Assembly: GCA_012799535.1 (NCBI GenBank)
Contig: JAAZLB010000155.1
Span: 1-6,177, forward strand
DNA from: Bacillota bacterium
Lineage (GTDB): Bacteria; Bacillota; Limnochordia; Darwinibacteriales; Darwinibacteriaceae
Length of the DNA: 6,177 nucleotides
Reading direction: 5' to 3'
Shown: positions 1-6,177 of the stretch, one piece after another
Layout of the letters: every line of letters begins with the position of its first letter
Position numbering within the stretch: position 1 is the stretch's first letter
Translations under genes and position numbers: made by a program
The notes under the pieces: model-generated
Database searches by the model: none
Told to the model about the DNA's origin: nothing
The model's input: the letters and a program-made list of their open reading frames with translations, nothing else

Positions 1-716
1 AAACCTAAGGAACGCTCCCAGCTTTGTTCTCCTTCTACAAAGGGACGAAGATATAAAATCCGGATATTACGCTCCCGTACGGCCCGCAGATAACGATTTA
101 GAATCCGCTCTTCTGAAAGGACTTCCATCTCAGGTGCACTAATACCGTGAAGTCTCACTAAATCTGTGGTTTTTAAGTTGCGAACGCCGGGAGTGGAAAA
201 CTCCACTAAGGCCAAACGTCCAGTATAACCCTCCAATTGGTGCAGGGGAAATTCCCCTTGCCCGCTTAAAATCAAGAAAGGGGGATTACTCCTGAGCCAA
301 AGGGGTTCTACATCCCAAGGAACTGGTACTAACTTTGGAGCCACCTCCAGCCCCGCTTCCCCCACCACTGATAACTCTTCTTCCTGGAATGCCACTGGTA
401 AGAGCAAGTATTTGGCTAGCTCCGTGGCAGCAGTGGGCAATTGGGCCAAGACTTCTGGTTGAAGTACTTCGTTGGCCACAAACATTTCCCCTAAAGATGT
501 AGGTTGAATGGCAATAGTTTGTACCCCCGCCTCCGCTAGATCCTCTAAAAGGTCAGTGAGGGGGATCCCTTTTTTGGCACTAAGATCCTGAAGACCAGGA
601 AGATCGTAGACAATCTCCACATTCTGATTGGGAGTTTCTAACTGCCAACGGGTGAACAACAGTCCAAAAGATACAAGTAAGGCCACTAACATGATGGCTT
701 GGAGAACCCGTTTCAT
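1..716 (-). CDS. DUF5693 family membrane-anchored protein, 3' end missing
   Basis: An open frame of 238 codons runs from ATG at 716 to the window edge without a stop, so the C-terminus is missing. Residues 4-20 form one hydrophobic segment after a basic MKR start (signal anchor or uncleaved signal), placing the rest outside the membrane. The body matches what I know of the DUF5693 family: an early block (about 34-75) ending in an alternating segment, GVQTIAIQPTSLGEMF; a GRLALVEFSTPGVRNL block near 166-181; then LVRLHGIS (186-193) and the family hallmark RYLRAVRERN followed by RILYLRPF (208-226). The ATG is chosen because GGAG (727-724) lies 7 nt upstream and the codon overlaps the preceding stop as ATGA, indicating translational coupling. 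DUF5693 proteins have no established function. In related Firmicutes I recall them next to csaB-type polysaccharide pyruvyl transferase genes, so a cell-envelope role is inferred. The family assignment comes from remembered motifs, not a profile search. Confidence 0.85.
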   Translation of the reverse strand, partial: MKRVLQAIMLVALLVSFGLLFTRWQLETPNQNVEIVYDLPGLQDLSAKKGIPLTDLLEDLAEAGVQTIAIQPTSLGEMFVANEVLQPEVLAQLPTAATELAKYLLLPVAFQEEELSVVGEAGLEVAPKLVPVPWDVEPLWLRSNPPFLILSGQGEFPLHQLEGYTGRLALVEFSTPGVRNLKTTDLVRLHGISAPEMEVLSEERILNRYLRAVRERNIRILYLRPFVEGEQSWERSLG

Positions 717-1414
717 GGTATCACTCCAATTTTGATCCGCATTTGACCATCTTCCATGAGAATTTCAGAGATGGTGACAGGATAGGGAAAGACATTAAAA
801 TCTACGACCAAATCATAATTCTGGTTAAGAACTTCGAGTAAAAACGGAGGAACCCTTGTTGCTTGTATTTCTAAATTACTAGGAACAAAACGGACATTAG
901 ACTCTTGGAGAATTTCCAAACGACCATGGAGGGTAAAATCTAATTCCCGATTGAACAAGGACACTTCCCCATTGAGGGCAACCCCAGTAGGGAGAATTAC
1001 AAAGTGCAAGGTCTGCTCAGGATCTAGCTCTTCCCATAGCAAGGTATTGAGATCCTCTTCAGTCACGATTACCATACCTTCGAGTCTTTCTGCACCCTCA
1101 TAAGCTGCTTCCCAATTTTCCCAAAGTAATTGGGGAGTTAAGCGGATCTTTTCCCCTTCAATTTCTACATGGCTCAACGTAAGATTTTCCACCACAGCGT
1201 TTTCCATTGTGAGTTCCACACCAGGGAGGCGCCCAAAAAGTAGTTCCCAGCCCCAGGGAGCTTGAAGATTAACTTCTATTTGATCCGTTTGAAACTCATT
1301 TTGAAGTTCAGCCCTGAGCTGCTTGGTGACTTTTGGTAGAATGATTAGTTTAGGAATAAGGGCAAGTACTAAGAGTAAGCCCAAGGCTACAAACACCTGC
1401 CAACGTTTCTGCAA
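713..1414 (-). CDS. DUF2993 (LmeA-like) membrane-anchored protein
   Basis: A complete 233-residue protein. The N-terminus (MQKRW, then hydrophobic residues 7-26) is a single signal anchor, so the remainder should lie on the outer face of the membrane. The rest is rich in alternating beta-type segments: GVELTMENAVVENLTLSHVE (65-84), then GMVIVTEEDLNTLL (113-126), an extended stretch FVILPTGVALNGEVSLFN (138-155), and a C-terminal VTISEILMEDGQMRIKIG (213-230). This pattern of a lipid-binding-like beta sheet with a central helix fits DUF2993, whose mycobacterial member LmeA binds phospholipids and affects mannan elongation. The role in Firmicutes is unknown. The start is TTG at 1414: GGAGG (1426-1422) sits 7 nt upstream, and the only internal Met (70) would remove the membrane anchor. 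It follows prfB after 54 nt containing a terminator-like hairpin and overlaps the DUF5693 gene by 4 nt (ATGA). A lipid-binding envelope role is inference only. Confidence 0.8.
   Translation of the reverse strand: MQKRWQVFVALGLLLVLALIPKLIILPKVTKQLRAELQNEFQTDQIEVNLQAPWGWELLFGRLPGVELTMENAVVENLTLSHVEIEGEKIRLTPQLLWENWEAAYEGAERLEGMVIVTEEDLNTLLWEELDPEQTLHFVILPTGVALNGEVSLFNRELDFTLHGRLEILQESNVRFVPSNLEIQATRVPPFLLEVLNQNYDLVVDFNVFPYPVTISEILMEDGQMRIKIGVIP
724..727 (-). promoter_or_regulatory. Ribosome binding site of the DUF5693 gene
   Basis: GGAG in TTGGAGTGATACC lies 7 nt before ATG 716 and within the last codons of the DUF2993 gene. With the ATGA overlap (716-713) it shows that the two genes are read together. 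Confidence 0.75.
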
Positions 1415-1421
1415 ATTCTCC

Positions 1422-1426
1422 CCTCC
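1422..1426 (-). promoter_or_regulatory. Ribosome binding site fixing the TTG start of the DUF2993 gene
   Basis: GGAGG within the run GGGGAGGGGAGAAT lies 7 nt before TTG (1414-1412). It supports a TTG start that keeps the full N-terminal membrane anchor. The run begins immediately after the T5 tail of the upstream hairpin. Confidence 0.8.
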
Positions 1427-1428
1427 CC

Positions 1429-1463
1429 AAAAATGGCCTTCTTCACCCTTGTGAACAAGGCCA
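1429..1463 (-). terminator. Rho-independent terminator or attenuator after prfB
   Basis: On the minus strand the arms TGGCCTT and AAGGCCA (1463-1457 and 1440-1434) pair perfectly. After one G-G mismatch they continue with GTTCAC / GTGAA-type pairing of 5 bp around a 4-nt AAGG loop, giving 12 bp in all. The stem is followed at once by TTTTT (1433-1429). It starts 6 nt after the prfB stop. The T-run is short and is followed directly by the GGGGAGG ribosome binding site of the DUF2993 gene, so partial read-through or regulated attenuation is as likely as full termination. I see no promoter between this hairpin and the next start. Confidence 0.7.
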
Positions 1464-1468
1464 GGCTG

Positions 1469-2552
1469 TTAGTGCTTCAGTTTTAAGAATCCCTCAATGA
1501 ATGGGTCCAGGTAACCATCCATAACCGCATCCACATTACCAACTTCCACATTGGTACGATGATCTTTGACCATGGTATAAGGGCAAAAGACATAGGAACG
1601 AATTTGGTTACCCCAGGCAATGTCCTGTTGTTGCCCTTTAATACTTTCTAGTTTAGCTTTTTGCTCTTCCATTTGTTTTTCCATTAAGCGACTACGTAAA
1701 ATCTTCATGGCCGCTTCCCGATTAGAATGCTGAGAGCGTTCAGATTGACATTGCACAACTATTCCCGTAGGTAAATGGGTGATCCGAATAGCCGAATCTG
1801 TCTTGTTTACATGTTGCCCCCCGGCCCCACTAGCCCGATAGGTATCAATGCGCAGATCATCGGGATTGATTTCTACTGTGAGATCATCATCAATCTCCGG
1901 TAGGACTTCTACCGATGAGAAGGAGGTATGTCTCCTGCCCGATGAGTCAAAGGGGGAAATTCGGACCAAACGATGTACACCCTTTTCTGCTTTTAGATAT
2001 CCATAGCTATTGAGACCCTTGATTAACATGGTCACATCTTTCAGACCTGCTTCTTCACCTGGTTGGTAGTCTAGGATTTCCACCTCATAACCTTGATCCT
2101 CTGCCCAACGGGTATACATGCGCCAGAGCATAGAAGCCCAGTCTTGAGATTCGGTACCACCTGCCCCTGGATGAATAGTCAAGATGGCATTATTACTATC
2201 ATACTCCCCACTTAACAGAGAGGCCAATTCTAGTTCATCTACGGCTTTTTCTAACTTAGGCAAGGTGGCTACAAGCTCCTTGTGCAAAGATTCATCCCCC
2301 GACTCTTCCCAAAGTTCTAACAGAGTGTAGGTATCTTCGTAAAGGGCGTGGACAGATTCCCACTCTTGAATAATTCTTTTTAAAACACTAATTTCCTTGG
2401 TGGTGCGCTGGGCCAATTCTTGGTTATCCCAAAAGTCCGGTTCCACCATGGTAGCCTCTAGGGCTTGAAGTTCTTCTTGTTTAGCCTCTACTTCAAAGAT
2501 AACCTCTCATTTCCCCGATCCGTTTACCAAGATCTTCTAATAACTCTTGCAT
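1469..2552 (-). CDS. prfB: Peptide chain release factor 2 (RF2), programmed +1 frameshift
   Basis: RF2 ends translation at UGA and UAA codons by triggering peptidyl-tRNA hydrolysis on the ribosome. The gene is in two frames. ATG at 2552 opens 19 codons (MQELLEDLGKRIGEMRGYL) ending at TGA 2495-2493; skipping T2495 joins GAA 2494-2492 and continues 341 codons to TAA at 1469-1471, giving 360 residues, close to the 365 of E. coli RF2. In the full product, the stop-codon-reading SPF tripeptide is at 199-201 and the catalytic GGQ at 244-246 within RASGAGGQHVNKTDSAIR. Ala (not Thr) precedes SGAGGQ, as in most bacteria. The N-terminal helical region lies before about residue 110. The start is fixed by GGGAGG 2565-2560, inside the end of secA and 7 nt upstream. 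An ATG at 2449 (MVEPDFWDN) opens the long frame but would lose 34 conserved N-terminal residues and has only a weak GAGG 5 nt upstream. RF2 most likely autoregulates through the TGA: low RF2 favours the shift. The gene lies 4 nt after secA and is likely co-transcribed with it. Confidence 0.97.
2492..2507 (-). promoter_or_regulatory. prfB: Programmed +1 ribosomal frameshift site of prfB
   Basis: Read on the minus strand the site is AGA GGT TAT CTT TGA A. The slippery CTT (2498-2496) precedes the in-frame TGA (2495-2493), and an internal Shine-Dalgarno-like AGAGGT (2507-2502) sits one codon upstream, in the same position as AGGGGG in the E. coli prfB site. The zero-frame peptide ends in RGYL just before the stop, as in other RF2 proteins, and the +1 frame resumes with EVEAKQEEL, the expected helix. 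Established knowledge: peptidyl-tRNA-Leu slips from CUU to UUU when RF2 is scarce, so RF2 controls its own synthesis. One deviation is that the base after TGA is A, where C is usual. It is not a sequencing error, because all the specific stimulatory elements are present at the right spacing. Confidence 0.95.
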
Positions 2553-2556
2553 TTAG

Positions 2557-5061
2557 TTACCTCCCACAGCATTTCTTATACTTCTTGCCACTACCACAGG
2601 GGCAAGGATCATTACGACCCACTTTATCATCGACTTTCCGCGGTTCCCTTTCCACTTCTTCCCCATGGCTAAGTTGGGCACCAGCCAGGCGATCCTTTGG
2701 TTGGGAGACCTCAGAAGTACCTAGACGAACTCTAAACAACATACTTACACAATCTTCTTGAATACTATTGACCATTTCTTGAAACATTTCATAGGCTTCA
2801 AAACGGTATTCTAAAAGGGGATCCCGCTGCCCATAGGCTCTAAGTCCAATCCCTTCCCGTAAATCATCCATAGCGCTAAGATGATCCATCCATTTTTGAT
2901 CCGTAATCTGCAATAGGACAATTTTCTCAATTTGCCTTTGGAGATCTACCCCATAATCCGCGGTTCTCCGCTCATAGGCTGACCAAGCACGGTCTGTGAG
3001 CAATTGGGCAATTTCCACGGGTTTTAACTCACTCAAATCAGGGGTATCCTTTGGTAAGGGTTGGCCAACGATTTCCCTGTATTGTTGCTTGATTGCCTGG
3101 AGATCCCAATGCTCCGGAATCATCTTCTCGTCAGCAAACTGGGCCACTAGGCGTTCAAAAACCGCAACAAACATGTTTTGGATCTGCTCTGTAATGTTCT
3201 CGTTTAAAAGAACTGCCCGTCGCTGTTCGTAGATAACTTCCCGCTGTTGGTTCATGACATCGTCATATTCCAATACTTGTTTTCTAATTTCGAAGTGACG
3301 AGTTTCCACCCGTTTTTGGGCGTTTTCAATAGCCCTACTAATTTGGGGATGATCAATAGCCTGATCCTCTTCCCAACCGAGACGATCCATAATACCCATG
3401 ATCCGATCAGAACCAAACAGCCTCATGAGATCATCTTCCATAGATACATAGAATTGAGAAGATCCAGGATCCCCTTGGCGGCCTGCCCGCCCCCTCAGCT
3501 GATTATCAATCCGACGGGATTCGTGGCGCTCGGTGCCAATAATGTGGAGACCACCTAATTCTACCACACCTTCGCCTAAGACGATGTCTGTTCCCCGCCC
3601 AGCCATGTTAGTGGCAATAGTGACCATACCACGCTGACCGGCCTGTTTTACTATTTCCGCCTCTTTATCATGGTACTTGGCGTTGAGCACTTGGTGGGGA
3701 ATCCCTTCCCGTTTGAGTAAATTACTAAACATTTCCGAGGCTTCAATACTAATGGTTCCCACTAGAACCGGTTGTCCCTTAGCATGTCTTTGGGCAATGT
3801 CCTGCACAATGGCAGCGGCTTTCCCTTTTGCAGAACGATAAACCGCATCGGGAGCGTCTTGCCTAATCATAGGCATATTAGTAGGAATAACCACCACATC
3901 AAGTCCGTAGATTTTACGGAATTCTTCTTCTTCAGTTTTAGCAGTACCAGTCATGCCCGCTAGTTTGTCATACATACGGAAATAGTTTTGGTAGGTGATG
4001 GAAGCTAGGGTTTGGCTTTCCTTTAACACTGCCACCCCTTCCTTAGCTTCAATGGCCTGGTGTAAACCATCAGAATAACGACGTCCAGGCATCATCCGCC
4101 CTGTAAACTCATCTACTATAACAACTTCGCCATCTTTCACCACATAATCCCGATCTCGCACAAAAAGTTCCTTGGCTTTGAGGGCTTGATTGAGATAGTG
4201 GTTGAGCTCAAAGTTGACCTCGTCAAAGAGGTTTTCAACCCCAAGAAGTTGTTCTACACGAGCTACCCCTTCTTCGGTGATAGCCACAGTTTTTGCCTTT
4301 TCATCCACCGCGTAATCCCGTTCAGGCTTTAATTGGGGGACAATTTGCGCGAACCGCATATAGTGGCGAGCAGAATCCTCTGCCGCTCCCGAAATAATCA
4401 GGGGAGTTCTCGCTTCGTCAATTAAAATGGAGTCAACTTCGTCCACAATGGCATAATGAAGTGGTCTTTGCACCATTTGTTCTGGGTGAACCACCATATT
4501 ATCCCGGAGATAGTCAAAACCAAACTCATTATTAGTCCCATAGGTGATGTGGGAATTATAGGCCGCTTGACGCTCCTCGAAACTTAAGCCATGGACCACT
4601 ACCCCAACAGTCAAACCTAAGAACTGATAAATTTGACCCATCCATTCCGCATCTCGTCGAGCTAGATAGTCGTTGACGGTTACCACATGAACTCCTTTGC
4701 CAGCTAAGGCATTGAGATAGACTGGTAAAGTAGCCACTAAAGTCTTTCCTTCACCAGTTTTCATCTCCGCAATCCGTCCTTGGTGGAGAATAATGCCCCC
4801 GAGGAGTTGCACATCAAAGTGACGCATCTCAAGAACGCGCCAAGAAGCCTCCCGCACTACTGCGAAGGCCTCTGGTAAGAGATCATCCAAAGTGGCCCCT
4901 TGGGCCAACCTGGTTCTAAACTCCTCCGTTTTATTTTGTAATTCAAAATCACTTAGTGCCCGCATCTGTGGTTCTAGGTTATTAATCTGATCCACTGTGG
5001 CTCCTAAGCGTTTTAACTCTCGTTCTGTAGGATCAAAAAAGTTTTTGAGACCTTTTAGCAC
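2557..5061 (-). CDS. secA: Preprotein translocase ATPase SecA
   Basis: SecA is the cytoplasmic motor that pushes unfolded secretory proteins through the SecYEG channel using ATP. The 834-residue product is full length (B. subtilis SecA has 841). In order: first nucleotide-binding domain with Walker A MKTGEGKT (100-107) and Walker [21 protein letters not shown] (206-225); preprotein cross-linking domain, about 226-365; then [14 protein letters not shown] (368-381) and second nucleotide-binding domain with [11 protein letters not shown] (483-493) and the arginine-finger motif [13 protein letters not shown] (521-533); helical scaffold and two-helix finger with [18 protein letters not shown] (597-614); a charged linker (about 780-813); and a SEC-C zinc-binding tail, [13 protein letters not shown], with Cys 820, 822, 831 and 832. 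The start is GTG at 5061, with GGAGG (5073-5069) 7 nt upstream; the first residues [19 protein letters not shown] are typical of SecA. It lies 68 nt after the upstream gene, with a candidate promoter in the gap, and 4 nt before prfB. Nothing essential is missing. Confidence 0.99.
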   Translation of the reverse strand: MLKGLKNFFDPTERELKRLGATVDQINNLEPQMRALSDFELQNKTEEFRTRLAQGATLDDLLPEAFAVVREASWRVLEMRHFDVQLLGGIILHQGRIAEMKTGEGKTLVATLPVYLNALAGKGVHVVTVNDYLARRDAEWMGQIYQFLGLTVGVVVHGLSFEERQAAYNSHITYGTNNEFGFDYLRDNMVVHPEQMVQRPLHYAIVDEVDSILIDEARTPLIISGAAEDSARHYMRFAQIVPQLKPERDYAVDEKAKTVAITEEGVARVEQLLGVENLFDEVNFELNHYLNQALKAKELFVRDRDYVVKDGEVVIVDEFTGRMMPGRRYSDGLHQAIEAKEGVAVLKESQTLASITYQNYFRMYDKLAGMTGTAKTEEEEFRKIYGLDVVVIPTNMPMIRQDAPDAVYRSAKGKAAAIVQDIAQRHAKGQPVLVGTISIEASEMFSNLLKREGIPHQVLNAKYHDKEAEIVKQAGQRGMVTIATNMAGRGTDIVLGEGVVELGGLHIIGTERHESRRIDNQLRGRAGRQGDPGSSQFYVSMEDDLMRLFGSDRIMGIMDRLGWEEDQAIDHPQISRAIENAQKRVETRHFEIRKQVLEYDDVMNQQREVIYEQRRAVLLNENITEQIQNMFVAVFERLVAQFADEKMIPEHWDLQAIKQQYREIVGQPLPKDTPDLSELKPVEIAQLLTDRAWSAYERRTADYGVDLQRQIEKIVLLQITDQKWMDHLSAMDDLREGIGLRAYGQRDPLLEYRFEAYEMFQEMVNSIQEDCVSMLFRVRLGTSEVSQPKDRLAGAQLSHGEEVEREPRKVDDKVGRNDPCPCGSGKKYKKCCGR
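2560..2565 (-). promoter_or_regulatory. prfB ribosome binding site inside the end of secA
   Basis: GGGAGG is the last two sense codons of secA (Gly-Arg), directly followed by the TAA stop (2559-2557) and then CTAA before the prfB ATG at 2552. The 7-nt spacing is ideal. The overlap of coding sequence and ribosome binding site implies translational coupling of prfB to secA. Confidence 0.9.
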
Positions 5062-5068
5062 ATTTATT

Positions 5069-5074
5069 CCTCCC
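5069..5074 (-). promoter_or_regulatory. Ribosome binding site of secA
   Basis: GGGAGG followed by AATAAAT and GTG (5061-5059). Measured from GGAGG, the spacing is 7 nt to the GTG. An out-of-frame ATG (5063-5061) overlaps the GTG by one base, lies only 5 nt from the same site and meets a stop after two codons (ATG TGC TAA). Confidence 0.85.
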
Positions 5075-5099
5075 GACCAGGACTCATTTCACATCTTCT

Positions 5100-5129
5100 A
5101 TTGTACTACGGGATAGGTAGTGTACGCAA
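5100..5129 (-). promoter_or_regulatory. Possible sigma-A promoter for secA-prfB
   Basis: In the gap before secA, TACAAT (5105-5100) matches the -10 consensus at 5 of 6 bases, and TTGCGT (5129-5124) matches the -35 at 3 of 6, with 18 nt between them. Transcription would start near 5093, leaving a leader of about 30 nt. The -35 match is weak, so expression by read-through from the upstream gene is an equally good alternative. Confidence 0.4.
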
Positions 5130-6177
5130 CTAAGCCCGTCCCGCGTCAATTAACGCCCATAGGCCCCCTGCTACCAAAGAATGGCCCCCTAGCAAAATAG
5201 GAATAGGTGCTTGTAAGGCCCCTTTAGTAAACTCTAAAAGTTGGGGATGGGTAATCAGACTTAACTCCCCTAAATCTGAAGCAAAACGCTCAGTAGGAGA
5301 GAGCTTCCAGTGAAAGTGTTCGAAGAGTACCCGCGTATCTAAGACCGCCCCTTGAGCTAATTGGGACAAAAACGCAAAGAATTCCTCGTAACCTAATTCT
5401 TCCACTAAGCGTCCCATGAGAGATCTGACTTCACCCCGTTCATCCCGGCCCAGAGCTTTCATGCCCCGTTCTTCAGAGAATAAGCGGAGCCTACAGCGGG
5501 TGTGTCCATCTAGATATTGAAACAAGCTAGAGCCTACCCGACCGAAGATGATTAGTTCACCGGTAGGATTACCAAGAAGATCCTTGATGGACTCAAAACG
5601 AGCCCGATCCCAACTTAACTTTCCCACCGCCTCTTTTGTGTAGGGCCCTAAATCAGGGTGCACCGACATAATCAAAATATCAGTGGGAGTATCCACATCA
5701 AAATTGAGCCCGAGACTTCGTTGAATAGGAACCCAGCGTAAACCTGCCTCGTTGCTTAAGGCGAGGGCTAAAGTATTGTCAATGGGTGGTAAGGTGATCC
5801 TATTTAAGGCCTGGCCCGGAGTGAAGCCTACAATATCTGCGGAATAGTAATTGTTGGCTAAAAGAATCCCTTCATTTTGCTCCAGGATTTCGCTTAGATA
5901 TTGCAATTCGCAGGAAGAAATCAGGGGAGCAGCTGCTCCCCCCATATACAAAACCTTTTCTAATTGGTAGCGCTGGACAATGTCCAAGAGTTGTTGACCA
6001 AAATGGAAGGGTTTAGACCCCCCTTTTTGGTCTAACACCGCCTCTACCCTTAGTTGAACCAATTGGGCATATAACTGGGGATAGGAGGTGACCACTACAA
6101 TCTGCCCAAAACAACCTGCCTGCTGGGCCTTAGTAATTAGGTCTAGAACAATGCCCTGCCTGACCATTTGCATTTGC
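5130..6177 (-). CDS. NTP-transferase-like protein of unknown function, 5' end missing
   Basis: The frame is open to the window edge (a further CAA codon precedes the first in-window ATG at 6173), so the true start is outside. The visible 347 residues end with TAG at 5132-5130. Residues numbered from ATG 6173: an N-terminal part (about 3-172) resembles a nucleotidyltransferase / GT-A Rossmann-like fold, with MVRQGIVLDLITKAQQAG and IVVVTSYPQ (25-33), SADIVGF (111-117), PIDNTLALALS (130-140) and FDVDTPTDILIMSVHP (158-173), the last a motif position shared with CofC/MobA-type transferases. The glycine-rich nucleotide-binding loop is expected in the missing N-terminal 20-30 residues. A second part (about 180-347) contains CRLRLFSEERGMKALGRDER (227-246) and ends in PILLGGHSLVAGGLWALIDA (325-344); I do not recognise this domain. 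The protein lacks obvious membrane segments. The substrate is unknown, and cofactor or sugar-nucleotide synthesis is inference only. Confidence 0.7.
   Translation of the reverse strand, partial: QMQMVRQGIVLDLITKAQQAGCFGQIVVVTSYPQLYAQLVQLRVEAVLDQKGGSKPFHFGQQLLDIVQRYQLEKVLYMGGAAAPLISSCELQYLSEILEQNEGILLANNYYSADIVGFTPGQALNRITLPPIDNTLALALSNEAGLRWVPIQRSLGLNFDVDTPTDILIMSVHPDLGPYTKEAVGKLSWDRARFESIKDLLGNPTGELIIFGRVGSSLFQYLDGHTRCRLRLFSEERGMKALGRDERGEVRSLMGRLVEELGYEEFFAFLSQLAQGAVLDTRVLFEHFHWKLSPTERFASDLGELSLITHPQLLEFTKGALQAPIPILLGGHSLVAGGLWALIDAGRA

Noticed and set aside
2447..2449. ATG at 2449 as the start of prfB
   Set aside because: It is the first ATG of the long frame, but the upstream RF2-like sequence, the ideal ribosome binding site at 2565-2560 and the intact frameshift site show that the true start is at 2552.
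2493..2495. In-frame TGA in prfB as a disabling mutation or sequencing error
   Set aside because: The slippery CTT, internal SD and correct +1 continuation are exactly those of the conserved RF2 autoregulatory frameshift.
2465..3963. Plus-strand open frames antisense to secA and the 5' end of prfB
   Set aside because: They lie opposite well-supported secA and prfB codons, have no family-like motifs and no credible ribosome binding sites, and are best explained as shadows of the minus-strand genes.
5103..5125. Imperfect inverted repeat GTACTAC ... GTAgtGTAC over the candidate secA promoter
   Set aside because: It has only 7 bp with a 2-nt bulge and is not followed by a T-run in the direction of transcription, so neither a terminator nor an operator can be claimed.

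Overview
The window holds five protein genes, all on the minus strand, from what looks like a Gram-positive chromosome of the Clostridia / Peptococcaceae type. The evidence is strong GGAGG-type ribosome binding sites about 7 nt from every visible start, use of GTG and TTG starts, the pairing of secA with prfB, a SecA with a C-terminal zinc motif, and downstream DUF2993 and DUF5693 membrane-anchored proteins, which I associate with Firmicutes. The lineage is inferred from gene content, not from a database search. There are no RNA genes, mobile elements, CRISPR arrays or long intergenic stretches.

In the direction of transcription (from high to low coordinates) the layout is as follows. (1) The C-terminal part of an uncharacterised protein resembling NTP-transferases (6177-5130), whose start lies outside the window. 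(2) A 68-nt gap with a possible sigma-A-type promoter. (3) secA (5061-2557), the preprotein translocase ATPase, complete at 834 residues with a GTG start. (4) prfB (2552-1469), peptide chain release factor 2, which begins only 4 nt after secA. It is interrupted by an in-frame TGA at codon 20 and needs a programmed +1 frameshift at CTT-TGA to give a 360-residue product. (5) A 54-nt gap with a strong hairpin followed by T5, probably a terminator or attenuator. (6) A membrane-anchored DUF2993 (LmeA-like) protein with a TTG start (1414-713). (7) A DUF5693 membrane protein, coupled to the previous gene by an ATGA overlap and running off the window at position 1.

secA and prfB look like one translationally coupled unit: the prfB ribosome binding site is formed by the last sense codons of secA. 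RF2 level is likely self-controlled, because RF2 itself reads the TGA in its own mRNA. The hairpin after prfB probably sets a lower or separate expression level for the two envelope genes. Those two are coupled and likely act on the outer face of the cytoplasmic membrane. Their exact function, like that of the NTP-transferase-like protein, is not known from the sequence. The best-supported special feature is the prfB frameshift. It is a known mechanism, but ordinary ORF calling misses it and would annotate prfB 34 residues short. I found no convincing evidence of an entirely new system.
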